Part shown: positions 20,088-30,291 of the stretch, one piece after another | Numbering within the stretch: position 1 is the stretch's first letter | How the letters are laid out: every line of letters starts with the position of its first letter | Origin: Corynebacterium suicordis DSM 45110 | GTDB taxonomy: Bacteria; Actinomycetota; Actinomycetes; Mycobacteriales; Mycobacteriaceae | Direction: 5' to 3' | Length of the DNA stretch: 64,000 nt | Assembly: GCF_015351405.1 (NCBI RefSeq) | Contig: NZ_JADKMY010000001.1 | Span: 620,001-684,000 of the forward strand | Made by a program: the position numbers and the translations under genes | Notes under the pieces: generated by a model | Databases searched by the model: none | The model's input: only the letters and a program-made list of their open reading frames with translations | Told to the model about the DNA's origin: nothing

Positions 20088-23000
20088 ATGAACAACAATG
20101 GTGCGGGAGATAGCCCCAACCCACGGCGGGTGACCCCGGTGGGTGAGCAGCCGGAAATTCGCTTGGATGCGCCAGATCAGCGCATCGGGGCAACGGCCCA
20201 GCCGCAGGTGATCCTGGACCGGGAGAATCGGAAAACCCGTGGTCGGCGCCAGTGGGATGGCCTGGCTGAACTGGTGATCAAGGGTGCAGAAGAGCTGGAA
20301 TATCAACATCCTTATGTGGTGCTGGGAGGAGCTGGCACGGGGAAGACCAGCGCGCTGATTGATGCCGCGGTGGACTTCCTGGTTTCCGGAGGAAGCGCAG
20401 AAGAAGTGCTGTTTATTACTCCCTCAAAGGAGTCCGCAACGCGCATCAAGAATGAGATATTCGAACGGGTGAGCGATATTGACGAGTATGCCGCCACGGG
20501 CACTCCCGTCCGCAGCGTGCACTCATGGGCATTCGCCGTGTACCGCTCCATCCGCCAGGAAGAGGGGGAAAATCCACCGCGGCTCATCACGGGTGCGGAA
20601 CACGATGCCCAGCTGCGCATCCTGCTCAAGGGCGAGGTGGAAGATGGCGCGCACAACTGGCCCGCAGACATGGTTCCCGCGCTGACATTCGTGGGGTTCG
20701 CCCGCCAATTGCGTGATCTCATCCTGCGAGCCACGGAACGCGGAGTAAGCGCGGAACAACTGGCGGAGCTGGGTGCCCAATTCTCCCGTCCCATGTGGAC
20801 CGCCGCTGGAGAATTCCTCCGCCGCTATGAGCAGCTGCAGCGCTTGAGCGAAAGCGATAACCTCAACGCCTCCGAGCTCGTGCACACAGTGGTCAACGCG
20901 ATGGATGCCAGCACCGCCGGCCAGCGGGTAGTCACCGAACTGCGGGAGAAACTGCAGCTGGTTCTGGTGGATGATGCGCACAACCTCGATCCTGCAGCAG
21001 CGCAGTTCATCGAGCGACTCATCGCACCGGGTACGCGAGCGTTGATCGCCGGCGACCCGGACCAGTGTGTCTTCCACTTCCGCGGCGCAGACGAGGCCTT
21101 CTTGAACCGCCATGCGCAGCGCGAGGATTACCGCATCGTCTTGAGTGCTTCCCGACGCCTCGCTGAAGGCCAAGCCCGCGCAATTCGGAGGCTGAGCAGC
21201 CACTTGCCACACCATGCCTCGCGGATTCCCGTGCGGGCATTCGCGGACTCGAGCGCTACGGATACAACCGCGTCTGAGAGCGTGTCTGCATCTACTCCCG
21301 CATCTCGCGATGGCCTGCGCGTGATCAATGCTGGTTCCGCGACCGCCGAGAAACTGCACGTCGCAGACGTGGTGCGCAGAGCTCACCTCGAAGAAGGAGT
21401 GGCCTGGGAAGACATTGCGGTGATCGTGCGCGGGGTGGGGCAAATCTCCGGGATGAGGCGCGTCTTGCTCTCCCACGGAGTCCCCGTGATGGTCGACCCA
21501 ACCTCCGTGGTGCTAGCGGAACAATCGCTGGTCTCCATGCTCTTGTTGGCAGTGGAGGCCGCCTATCGAGAACTCACCCCAGCGGAAACCACGTGGCTCT
21601 TGGAATCCGCAGTGGGTGGCGCGGATCCCGTGACGTTGCGCAAGGTGCACAGGGCTCTGAGCCGAGCCATCGCGCATCTGCGCGTGAATGGTGAGGGCCT
21701 GCCCGTGCGCACCGATGGTCTCCCTTTCCAGACCGCCGATTGCGTGGCCGCGCTGGTCAGCGATACCGCCACCGCGCAACAGCGGGAAGACTGGACCCGT
21801 TTCATGGGCCCTATCGAGCATCGCGTGCTCGACGACGTGCAATCCGTCATCAATGCTGGAAAGCAAGCGTTTGCGGAGAACCCACATGCCGTAGAAACCG
21901 TGCTGTGGCGAGTGTGGCAGGCCACCGGCTTATCCACGCGCTTGCAGACTCACGCGCTTCGTGGCGGAACCGTGGGCTCGCAGGCCGATCAGAACCTCGA
22001 TGCGGTGATGAGCCTGTTCGACCTGGCTGGCGACTTCGCGGAACGCAATCCTCAAGCCAGCCTCCGCACGTTTGTCGATGAAGTACGCGCTCAGGAATTG
22101 CCGACCGCCACTCGCGATCGCCGCGGCGGTGAGGCTGAGGCCGTGGAAATCCTTCCTGCTCACGCAGCTGCTGGCCGCCAATGGAAGGTCGTGGTGGTGG
22201 CAGGTGTCCAAGAAGACCTGTGGCCGGCAGGCCCCACGGTCGGTGGCTTGTTCGGGCAGCTGGAGCTGGTGGATTACCTGGACCGCGGGATCACCCCGGA
22301 CACCATCGTCTCCCGCATCGGCCCCGCGGTGCAGGAAGAGCGACGACTCTTCCTCGTGGCACTCAGCCGAGCCAGCGAATACTGCGTGATCACGGCAGTG
22401 GATAGCACGGGAGAAGAAGGAACCACGCCTTCCCGCTTCCTCGAAGAGATCGTCGTTCCGGACGCGGAGGAAGAATCCTCTGCAGTTCGAGAACTAGAAG
22501 CTGAGCTGGAACTAGAACTGGATATGGATGCGACCCTCAGCGACGAAGCCGAGCATTCTGCGGGTGAGGAGATCCCGGCGATTCCCCGGGTAATGGCTAT
22601 CGAGCCTCTCATCGCAGAATTGCGCGATGCTCTGGGCGATCCCCAGCGACCCCATCAGGAACGACAGGCAGCGGCGCGCAACCTTGCCAAGTTGGCGAAA
22701 GCCCAGGTATTTGGCGCGGATCCATCCCAGTGGTGGGGGATGCGCACCCCTTCCAGTTCCGAGCGTTTGTTGGATAGGGAAGGGCATGTCAGGCTCAGCC
22801 CTTCACGGCTGGCCGACTTGGAAAAATGCTCGTTGAATGCGTTTCTGGACCGGCACCGCGGTGTGGAAACCGATTCCGAATCCCAAAGGGTAGGAAATGC
22901 CATCCACGCGATTGCCGAGGCTATCGTCGGTGGATTGAGCGAAGAGGATGCTCTCCTTGCCGGGGAGTCGATCCTTCCCTTGATCGCGGATGGCCCGGAA

Positions 23001-23549
23001 TTTCACCGGAACAACACCATCCAGTGGTGGCGTGAGGGCATCAGCAAACTGCATGGCTTCATTACCGAGAGGTTGCCAGGCGCATCGGGTGCAGAGGTGG
23101 CGTCGGAAAAAATGTTGGAAATCCCGCTGGGCGAGCTCAGCGACGGCGCCCACGTGGTGCTCAACGGACGCATTGACCTCATGATCACGGATCCCGATGG
23201 AACCACCGTGGTTTATGACTTCAAGACCGGGAAAAATCCTCCCACTCCGAAAGATGCGAACGGAAGTCCGCAGCTTTCCGCGTACCAATTTATGGTGATG
23301 CGCACCGAGGGGCTGCGGAATAACGGTGCTGCACTGGTATTTCCCGGCACGAAGAAAGATGTTGCGGAAACCCGGCAGCAGGATCCGCTGTCAGAAGAAG
23401 AAATGGCAGGTTATTCGCAGCATCTTCTGGAGCTGGCCGAAGTGGCGGCTGGCCCGAGTTTCCTCGCCACCCCGGGTAAGCACTGTGAATTCTGCGACTT
23501 TGCCGCTTCCTGCCCAGCTCAGCCCAACGGAAGGATGCTGGTCTCATGA
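20088..23549 (+). CDS. adnA: AdnA subunit of the AdnAB helicase-nuclease
   Basis: 1153 residues. An N-terminal UvrD-type motor (Walker A GGAGTGKTSALIDAA at about 81-95) carries a degenerate motif II, DDAH instead of DExx (VLVDDAHNLDPAAAQFIE). SF1 motifs continue (GDPDQCVFHFRGADEAFL), and a C-terminal RecB-like nuclease module ends the protein: VVYDFKTGKNPP (Asp and Lys of the active site) and a four-Cys cluster ending CEFCDFAASC that would hold Fe-S. AdnA-AdnB resect double-strand breaks; structures of the mycobacterial enzyme show the AdnA motor to be vestigial, which agrees with the altered motif II. It overlaps adnB by 4 bases. Confidence 0.94.
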   Translation: MNNNGAGDSPNPRRVTPVGEQPEIRLDAPDQRIGATAQPQVILDRENRKTRGRRQWDGLAELVIKGAEELEYQHPYVVLGGAGTGKTSALIDAAVDFLVSGGSAEEVLFITPSKESATRIKNEIFERVSDIDEYAATGTPVRSVHSWAFAVYRSIRQEEGENPPRLITGAEHDAQLRILLKGEVEDGAHNWPADMVPALTFVGFARQLRDLILRATERGVSAEQLAELGAQFSRPMWTAAGEFLRRYEQLQRLSESDNLNASELVHTVVNAMDASTAGQRVVTELREKLQLVLVDDAHNLDPAAAQFIERLIAPGTRALIAGDPDQCVFHFRGADEAFLNRHAQREDYRIVLSASRRLAEGQARAIRRLSSHLPHHASRIPVRAFADSSATDTTASESVSASTPASRDGLRVINAGSATAEKLHVADVVRRAHLEEGVAWEDIAVIVRGVGQISGMRRVLLSHGVPVMVDPTSVVLAEQSLVSMLLLAVEAAYRELTPAETTWLLESAVGGADPVTLRKVHRALSRAIAHLRVNGEGLPVRTDGLPFQTADCVAALVSDTATAQQREDWTRFMGPIEHRVLDDVQSVINAGKQAFAENPHAVETVLWRVWQATGLSTRLQTHALRGGTVGSQADQNLDAVMSLFDLAGDFAERNPQASLRTFVDEVRAQELPTATRDRRGGEAEAVEILPAHAAAGRQWKVVVVAGVQEDLWPAGPTVGGLFGQLELVDYLDRGITPDTIVSRIGPAVQEERRLFLVALSRASEYCVITAVDSTGEEGTTPSRFLEEIVVPDAEEESSAVRELEAELELELDMDATLSDEAEHSAGEEIPAIPRVMAIEPLIAELRDALGDPQRPHQERQAAARNLAKLAKAQVFGADPSQWWGMRTPSSSERLLDREGHVRLSPSRLADLEKCSLNAFLDRHRGVETDSESQRVGNAIHAIAEAIVGGLSEEDALLAGESILPLIADGPEFHRNNTIQWWREGISKLHGFITERLPGASGAEVASEKMLEIPLGELSDGAHVVLNGRIDLMITDPDGTTVVYDFKTGKNPPTPKDANGSPQLSAYQFMVMRTEGLRNNGAALVFPGTKKDVAETRQQDPLSEEEMAGYSQHLLELAEVAAGPSFLATPGKHCEFCDFAASCPAQPNGRMLVS

Positions 23550-26500
23550 ATACGCTAGACCCACAACGACACATCTTCAGCCCAACGGAACTATCCCAAT
23601 TGCTGGGGCAGGCGTATCCACCCACCGCGCAACAGGCGGCCGTCATTGGCGCGGATCCGCATGGGACCACGCTGGTGACAGCCGGTGCGGGCGCCGGAAA
23701 GACGGAAACCATGGCCGCGCGCGTGGTGTGGCTGGTGGCCAACGGCTACGTGTTGCCGGAGCAGGTCCTGGGCCTGACGTTCACCAAGAAAGCCGCGAGT
23801 GAGCTGGGCATTCGTATCCGCACGCGCTTGCACACTCTGGCGCGCAGCGCGTTCATGGACCAGCTGGATGCCGATGACCCGCGCCGGGAAGTACTGAAAA
23901 ACATCTCACCCGCGGTGTCTACGTATGACTCCTACGCAGGAACAATCGTGCGGGAATATGGGCTGCTCCTTCCGTTGGAACCCAGCAGTCGACTCATCAC
24001 CCAGGCGGAGCGTTGGATGATCGCGTGGGATCTGGTGGTGAACTGGCAGGGAGAACTGGATACCTCGAGCCGGGTCAACGCCGTGGTGAGCGCCGTGCAG
24101 CAACTCTCTGACGAGATGGATAACCATCTGGTCACGTTCGATGCCGTGCGCAGCACCACCATGCTCGCCAAGCAGGGGCTCGAGGAACTGCCGAAAAACC
24201 GGGGCAAGTGGAGCGGAGAAAACCAGAAATTCTTCGACGCGCAATCCGAGCGTCTAGACCTGCTTGCCCTGGTGGAGGCGTTTCGCGCGCGGATGGAAGA
24301 GCTGCAGGTGATGTCCTTTGGCCAGCAGATGTCCAAAGCTGCGGAATTGGTGGAGGCTCATCCTCGGGTGGGTGAAGAACAGCGTCGACGCTTCCGGGTG
24401 GTGCTCCTGGACGAATACCAAGACACCGGCCATGCGCAGCGGGTGATGCTGCGCAATCTGTTCGGTCAAGGGGCGGATCCGGAGCTATCCGTGACTGCCG
24501 TGGGTGATCCCATGCAATCCATTTACATGTTCCGCGGGGCCACGGCCTCCAACTTGGAGAAGTTCCGCACGGACTTCCCATTGCGAAATCAGGACGGGGA
24601 AGCTCCCGCGCACAAGCTGGAGCTCACCACGTCCTGGCGAAACCCATCCGGAGTTTTGGAACTGGCCAATGAAGTGGCCACCTGGTCAATGGATACGGGT
24701 CGCACCGTCTCTCCTCTACAGCCCCGGCCAAACGCCCCGCGTGGGGAGATCTCGCTGGCCTTCTACGAGCGAGAAGACGAAGAGATCACCTGGCTTGCCG
24801 ATGAGCTGCAGAAACGCTGGGAGGCATTCCAAGCCAGTGATAAGAAACGACCGTTCTCTGCAGCTGTGCTGGTCACGCGCAACAAGATGGCTCTGCCCAT
24901 TTACGACGCGCTGCGGGAACGCGGAGTTCCCGCGGAAATGACCGCCGGCCCAGGATTGTTGGATCTGCCCGAAGTAGCGGATGTTTATTCCACCCTCCGG
25001 GTGCTGGTGGACCCGGAAGATGATGGTGCCATCATGCGCTTGCTCACCGGACCCCGGATGAATCTGGGTGCCGCGGATATCGCCATTCTTTCCCGCCGGG
25101 CCAAACAGCTTCGTAATCAGGTGCTGGCAGGGGGAGCTCGTGGTGCGGGAGCGCTCGCCGAAGACAGTAATCCGGTGTCCGCAGAGCTTCCGCAGCCGTT
25201 GCGCGAGGCTCTGGCAGCAACCATCCCGGATCCCGCGGATACTTCCGTAGGACTCGCTGATGCACTGGCTGATTTCCATGACGCACAAGAGGCGGGCATG
25301 AGTGTCGAGGGTGCGCAGCGCATCGCTGAGCTATCCCAAGAGCTGGGGCAGTTGCGTCGGCACAGCCTGCCCAAGCCGCTTCCTGATCTGGTGGCGGACA
25401 TCGAAAAGATGATGGGTATTCGCACTGAGGTGATGACCCGCTGGTTCAGTGACCCGGAAACCTCCATCGGCACCAGCCACCTGGATAAGTTCGCGGACAT
25501 CGTGCGCGAATTCTCCAATCTGCCAAACGCCAGTGCGCGCTCTTTGGTGGATTACTTGCGGGCTGCATATGCCGAAGAAGGTGGCCTAGAGCCGGGAGAG
25601 GTGCAGAAAAAACTCAACACGGTGCAGATTCTCACCGTGCACAAATCAAAGGGTTTGGAGTGGGACATCGTGGCAGTGCCTGGTGCAACCCGAAACTACT
25701 TTGCCGATGCCTCGCGGCCTTCGTCTGAAAGCTCCTGGACGCACAATGCTTCACGGATCCCCACCGAGCTGCGCGGGGATTCAGAACCGGATCCCACCAC
25801 CGGACAAAGCCTGCCCATCTTCGAACCACCGGAGGAGGGAACCAGCGCTGATCACAAGAAGTCAGTCGATGCCTTCAAGAAAGAACTCAACCAGTACGGA
25901 TCAAAGGAGTCCGATCGAGTCTTCTACGTGGCTATCACCCGCACCGAGCGTGTCTTGCTTGTCAGTGGATCTGCATATTCCGCGTCGCGGAGGACGGCAG
26001 AGGACCCCGCCGTGGTGTTCAAGCTTCTCCTCCAGGCTGCCCGCCCGGAAGAAGTAATTCACAACGCGCCGGTGGGCAGAGTCTACTCAAAGGATTTCTA
26101 CCAGCGACTAGAAAAGGGCGAACTGAGCAGGGAAAACGAGCTGCTAGCCCCCACCCCGGAGGAGAACGCTCAGCGCCAGGAACGCGATGCAGCCTGGGCA
26201 GCCATGATCGATGCAGGAGAATTCCTCCAAGCCACCGCGCCAGAGGACAACCTTTGGCCTCGGGTCAGCACTGCTTCCCGCTTCCAAGACAGTGAGCGAT
26301 TGGTAGCTCAGGCCAAGAGCGAGCTATCCGCCACCGACCCGGACCCAACGACCACCGCAACCGGCAGTGCTCGGGCGACTGATGCGGCGGGTGTGGCGTC
26401 GGACAATAAGACAGCCTGGGATATTGAGACCGATGCGTTGATCGAGGAGTTCCAGCGCCAAGGTGCCCCGGAAGTGCGGGTGCCGCTGGGTACTCGGCTC

Positions 26501-27115
26501 ACCGCCACCGAAGCAGTGGCGCTGCGCAGAGATGAGCAGGAATACGCCAAGCGTAGGCGTCGGCCGGTGCCGCTGGAGCCCAAGCCCTACGCCAAGCGCG
26601 GCACGGCCTTCCACAACTGGATCGAGCAGCGCTATCAGCAGTTCAGCCTGTTGGATGAGGACCAGTTGCCGGGAGCCTCCGATGCCACGCTCAACGATCC
26701 CGAGCTGGAGAAGCTGAAGGAAAAATTCCTGGAAAGCCAATGGGCAGACCGGCAGCCGCACAGCGTGGAGGGCGCGTATTCCGTCACGCTGGGAGGGCAC
26801 GTGTACGAAGGTCGAATCGACGCAGTGTTCCACGAGGGCACTGATCCCACTCAGGGATGGCTGGTGGTGGACTGGAAAACCGGGCGCAAACCCACTGGCG
26901 AGGACATGCGAGCGGCAGAGATGCAGCTTGGCGTGTATCGCCTCGCATGGGCTAAAGTACTGTCTCGGAAATTGGGAGTGGATGTGCGCCCCGAAGGAGT
27001 GCGAGCTGCCTTCCACTATGTACGGGCGAACGAGACCGTGGAACCGCGTACACTTCCTACAGCAGACCAGCTTTTATCGGCAGCGGGGTCGCACAATAGT
27101 CAGAGCGGAAAGTAG
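23546..27115 (+). CDS. adnB: AdnB subunit of the AdnAB helicase-nuclease
   Basis: 1189 residues: the active lead motor. Walker A is TAGAGAGKTETMAARV (about 51-66), motif II LLDEYQDTGHAQR, motif III GDPMQSIYMFRGA, motif IV TTSWRNP, motif V HKSKGLEWD and motif VI VAITRTERVL. The C-terminal PD-(D/E)xK nuclease is seen as YEGRIDAVFHEG and VVDWKTGRKPTGED. It has no evident four-Cys Fe-S cluster, unlike AdnA. It starts 4 bases inside adnA. The complex processes DNA ends for RecA; no Chi-like site dependence is visible from sequence. Confidence 0.95.
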   Translation: MNTLDPQRHIFSPTELSQLLGQAYPPTAQQAAVIGADPHGTTLVTAGAGAGKTETMAARVVWLVANGYVLPEQVLGLTFTKKAASELGIRIRTRLHTLARSAFMDQLDADDPRREVLKNISPAVSTYDSYAGTIVREYGLLLPLEPSSRLITQAERWMIAWDLVVNWQGELDTSSRVNAVVSAVQQLSDEMDNHLVTFDAVRSTTMLAKQGLEELPKNRGKWSGENQKFFDAQSERLDLLALVEAFRARMEELQVMSFGQQMSKAAELVEAHPRVGEEQRRRFRVVLLDEYQDTGHAQRVMLRNLFGQGADPELSVTAVGDPMQSIYMFRGATASNLEKFRTDFPLRNQDGEAPAHKLELTTSWRNPSGVLELANEVATWSMDTGRTVSPLQPRPNAPRGEISLAFYEREDEEITWLADELQKRWEAFQASDKKRPFSAAVLVTRNKMALPIYDALRERGVPAEMTAGPGLLDLPEVADVYSTLRVLVDPEDDGAIMRLLTGPRMNLGAADIAILSRRAKQLRNQVLAGGARGAGALAEDSNPVSAELPQPLREALAATIPDPADTSVGLADALADFHDAQEAGMSVEGAQRIAELSQELGQLRRHSLPKPLPDLVADIEKMMGIRTEVMTRWFSDPETSIGTSHLDKFADIVREFSNLPNASARSLVDYLRAAYAEEGGLEPGEVQKKLNTVQILTVHKSKGLEWDIVAVPGATRNYFADASRPSSESSWTHNASRIPTELRGDSEPDPTTGQSLPIFEPPEEGTSADHKKSVDAFKKELNQYGSKESDRVFYVAITRTERVLLVSGSAYSASRRTAEDPAVVFKLLLQAARPEEVIHNAPVGRVYSKDFYQRLEKGELSRENELLAPTPEENAQRQERDAAWAAMIDAGEFLQATAPEDNLWPRVSTASRFQDSERLVAQAKSELSATDPDPTTTATGSARATDAAGVASDNKTAWDIETDALIEEFQRQGAPEVRVPLGTRLTATEAVALRRDEQEYAKRRRRPVPLEPKPYAKRGTAFHNWIEQRYQQFSLLDEDQLPGASDATLNDPELEKLKEKFLESQWADRQPHSVEGAYSVTLGGHVYEGRIDAVFHEGTDPTQGWLVVDWKTGRKPTGEDMRAAEMQLGVYRLAWAKVLSRKLGVDVRPEGVRAAFHYVRANETVEPRTLPTADQLLSAAGSHNSQSGK

Positions 27116-27121
27116 GAACTC

Positions 27122-28198
27122 ATGGGCGCTAGATTTCGCGATCGCTTCCGTGCAGATCAAGAGGTCGATGAACTCCCGCACCATGCGCTGCTGAACATCG
27201 TCCACATCCCAGAAGCAGCGGTGCAGAGTCCCTGGTGGCTGATTGCCCGCCGCATGCTTTATGCGCTCATCCTGCTGTTCACCACGTCTTTGGTGGCGTA
27301 CTGGGATAGGGACGGTTACCACGGCATCGTGACGTTCCAAGATTCCGTGTACTACGCCGCAGTGTCCCTTTCCACCACCGGCTACGGTGATATCTCTCCT
27401 GTATCTCAACAAGCCCGCCTGATGAACATCATGGTGATCACACCAATGCGCGTGATCTTCCTGATTCTCTTGGTCGGCACCACTTTGTCCGTTCTCACGG
27501 AGGAGTCCCGCAGGGCTCTACAGATTCGTCGCTGGAGGAAGCGCATGCGCAATCACACAATCGTCATCGGGTATGGCACCAAGGGCAGGTCTGCAGTGAC
27601 CGCCCTCCTGGCTGACGGCTTGGCACCAGGGCAGATCGTGGTGGTGGATACCGACAAGGGCGTGCTGGAACAAGCCACCGCTCAGGGCCTGGTCACGGTG
27701 CAGGGTTCTGCTACCCGCTCCGACGTGCTGAAACTTGCCGGAGTCAACCGAGCCCGGGCAGTGGTGGTGGCGCCGAACCAGGACGATACCGCCGTGCTCA
27801 TCACGCTCTCGGTGCGCGAGATCGCACCTTCTGCCACCATCGTGGCCTCCGTGCGTGAGTCGGATAACTCCCACCTGCTGCGCCAATCCGGTGCCGATTC
27901 CGTGGTGGTGTCCAGCGAGACAGCTGGCCGCCTCATGGGCCTGGCTACCGTGACCCCCAGCGTGACCGAAATGATGGAAGACCTGCTCAGCCCGGATGAG
28001 GGATTCTCCATCTCCGAGCGAGTGGTGGTGGAAGAAGAAGTGGGCGGCAACCCACGAGTGCTGGAAGACGTGGTGCTGGGTGTGGTTCGTTCCGGTGAGC
28101 TCTACCGCATCGATTCTTCCGAAGCGGAAACCGTGGAACCAGGCGACCGCATTTTGTACGTGCGCAGCAATGTAGACCCTGAGGAGAGTGCGCTCTAG
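27122..28198 (+). CDS. Two-TM potassium channel with RCK/TrkA domains (Rv3200c-like)
   Basis: 358 residues. Two membrane helices (about 38-60 and 98-120) flank a pore loop with the selectivity filter TTGYGD (about 83-88). The cytoplasmic RCK_N domain starts at VIGYGTKGRSAV (GxGxxG-like nucleotide site) and runs to about 230, followed by TrkA_C (about 245-350). It is expected to form a tetramer gated by a ligand at the RCK ring. The gene starts 6 bases after adnB and overlaps the uvrD2 start by one base, so it lies inside the repair operon although its function is membrane transport. This arrangement is conserved in mycobacteria. Confidence 0.93.
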   Translation: MGARFRDRFRADQEVDELPHHALLNIVHIPEAAVQSPWWLIARRMLYALILLFTTSLVAYWDRDGYHGIVTFQDSVYYAAVSLSTTGYGDISPVSQQARLMNIMVITPMRVIFLILLVGTTLSVLTEESRRALQIRRWRKRMRNHTIVIGYGTKGRSAVTALLADGLAPGQIVVVDTDKGVLEQATAQGLVTVQGSATRSDVLKLAGVNRARAVVVAPNQDDTAVLITLSVREIAPSATIVASVRESDNSHLLRQSGADSVVVSSETAGRLMGLATVTPSVTEMMEDLLSPDEGFSISERVVVEEEVGGNPRVLEDVVLGVVRSGELYRIDSSEAETVEPGDRILYVRSNVDPEESAL

Positions 28199-30291
28199 TG
28201 TCCGGGGGACGCGTCCCATTTAATCTTTCTGAACTGGATCCAGACCAACTCACCGCAGCCACCGCACCCCGCGGTCCGGTGTGCATCATCGCCGGTGCAG
28301 GCACGGGCAAGACCCGCACCATTACCCACCGCATCGCGCACTTGGTGGGCGGGGGATACGTGAACCCGGATCATGTACTGGCCGTAACGTTCACCACCCG
28401 TGCGGCCGCAGAATTGCGTGAGCGGCTCACGATGATGGGCGCAGCACGCGTGCAGGCAAAGACCTTCCACGCCGCGGCCATGCGTCAGCTGAACTATTTC
28501 TGGCCGATGTACGCGGGGGATCTCCCGTGGCGCTTGTTGGACGGCAAGTTCCCGCTTGTCGCCCGCGCCGCTCGCGGGGCAAAGCTGCAGGCAGATAAGA
28601 CCCAGCTTGCGGATCTGCTGGGAGAGATCGAGTGGGCGAAATCCTCTCTGGTGGCTCCGGAGGATTACCCCGGGCGCATCGTTCCGGACCGGCGCGATTG
28701 CCCCGTGCCGGCCGAGCAGTTTGTGCAGATCTTCCAGAATTACGAGCAGCTCAAGCGCTCCGGCGAGCAGATGCTCTTCGACTTCGACGACCTGCTCATG
28801 CACATGACCGCAGCTATCGAGTCCGAGCCCGGCATCGCCGATGAATTCCGCTCCCGCTATCGCAGTTTCGTGGTGGACGAGTACCAGGACGTCACCCCGC
28901 TGCAGCAGCGCATGCTCAACGCGTGGGTGGGGGAGCGCGATGACCTCACCGTGGTGGGCGATGCGAATCAGACCATTTACAGCTTCAACGGTGCTTCCCC
29001 GGATTTCCTTCTTGATTTTTCCCGACGCTTCCCTGAAGCAGTAACCGTCCGCCTGCAGCGGGATTATCGCTCCACTCCGCAGGTGGTGGATCTGGCCAAC
29101 AAGGTGATCGGCCAAGCGAAGGGCCGAGTGGCAGGAACTCGTCTCACGCTGATCGGCCAGCGAGAAGCCGGACCCGTGCCGGAGTTCAACGAGTACCCGG
29201 ATGAATCCGCCGAGGCCAAGGCCGTGGTTCAGCAGGTCAAGGCACTGTTGGACAAGGGTGTTTCCGCCGCGGAAATCGCCATCCTCTACCGCATCAATGC
29301 GGCCTCCGCGGCCTATGAGTACGCGCTGGAGGAAGCGGGAATCGGATATCAGGTCAAAGGTGGAGAGGGATTCTTCCAACGCCCGGAAATCCGTGAAGCC
29401 CTCACCGCACTGGCGCGCGCCTCGCAGACCTTCACTCCGGATCCGGAAGACGTGGTGGAGGCGGTCAAGGCCGCACTTGTGCCAGTGGGATTGACCGCTA
29501 CTGAACCAACCGGTGCCAAGGAACGGGGCAGGTGGCAATCCCTGCAGGCGTTGGTGGATCTCTCCGAGGAGCTCACTAACGCCACCCCGGGCATCAGCTT
29601 CCTGGGATTGATGGCGCTGCTCCGCGAGCGCGTGGATGCCAAGAACCCGCCACGCGTGGAAGGTGTGACACTGGCCAGCCTGCATGCGGCCAAGGGCTTG
29701 GAGTGGGACGCGGTGTTCCTCGTGGGATTGGTGGATGGCATGATCCCGATCCACTATGCGCTGCGCGGAACCGATAGCGAAGGCGCCATCGAGGAAGAGC
29801 GGCGCCTGTTCTACGTGGGCATCACCCGTGCTCGCGAGCATCTCTACCTTTCCTGGGCCCAGGCCCGGCACGCCGGAGGCAAGGCGAACAAGCGACGCAC
29901 CCGTTTCCTCGACGGGCTTCTCCCAGCCGCCGATGATGCCGCGGCCCAGCGCGGTAATGCGCGGAGTTCTCAACTTGGGGCGCCCAAGAATTCGTGCACG
30001 GTGTGCGGCGCACGCCTGTCCACCCCGGAATTCAAGATCATCGGTCGTTGTGGGCAGCATGCCCAAGAGCTGGATCACCTGGTTGTCACCCAGTTGCGTT
30101 CGTGGCGCTCCGATGCGGCCAAGGAGAAAAACGTGCCGGCCTATGTGGTGATGACGGATGCCACCCTCAAGGCGATTGCCTCGGCGCTGCCCACCTCTCA
30201 AGATGAGTTGCTGCAGGTCCCGGGCATGGGGCCGGTGAAGGTGGAGCAGTTCGGGGAGGACATCCTGGCCATCACGCAGAACGTGGCTTAG
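28198..30291 (+). CDS. uvrD2: ATP-dependent DNA helicase UvrD2 with HRDC domain
   Basis: 697 residues, GTG start overlapping the channel stop (TAGTG). SF1 motor: Walker A GAGTGKTRTITHRIAHL (about 32-48), motif II VVDEYQDVTPLQQRM, motif III GDANQTIYSFNGA, IV QRDYRSTPQV, V HAAKGLEWDAVF, VI VGITRAREHLYLSWA. The C-terminus has the UvrD2 zinc module, CTVC...GRCGQH (CxxC then CxxH, where the usual fourth Cys is His), and an HRDC domain (about 650-695, VPGMGPVKVEQFGEDIL). In mycobacteria UvrD2 is essential and its tetra-Cys motif supports helicase activity. The His substitution could still bind zinc. Confidence 0.94.
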   Translation: MSGGRVPFNLSELDPDQLTAATAPRGPVCIIAGAGTGKTRTITHRIAHLVGGGYVNPDHVLAVTFTTRAAAELRERLTMMGAARVQAKTFHAAAMRQLNYFWPMYAGDLPWRLLDGKFPLVARAARGAKLQADKTQLADLLGEIEWAKSSLVAPEDYPGRIVPDRRDCPVPAEQFVQIFQNYEQLKRSGEQMLFDFDDLLMHMTAAIESEPGIADEFRSRYRSFVVDEYQDVTPLQQRMLNAWVGERDDLTVVGDANQTIYSFNGASPDFLLDFSRRFPEAVTVRLQRDYRSTPQVVDLANKVIGQAKGRVAGTRLTLIGQREAGPVPEFNEYPDESAEAKAVVQQVKALLDKGVSAAEIAILYRINAASAAYEYALEEAGIGYQVKGGEGFFQRPEIREALTALARASQTFTPDPEDVVEAVKAALVPVGLTATEPTGAKERGRWQSLQALVDLSEELTNATPGISFLGLMALLRERVDAKNPPRVEGVTLASLHAAKGLEWDAVFLVGLVDGMIPIHYALRGTDSEGAIEEERRLFYVGITRAREHLYLSWAQARHAGGKANKRRTRFLDGLLPAADDAAAQRGNARSSQLGAPKNSCTVCGARLSTPEFKIIGRCGQHAQELDHLVVTQLRSWRSDAAKEKNVPAYVVMTDATLKAIASALPTSQDELLQVPGMGPVKVEQFGEDILAITQNVA

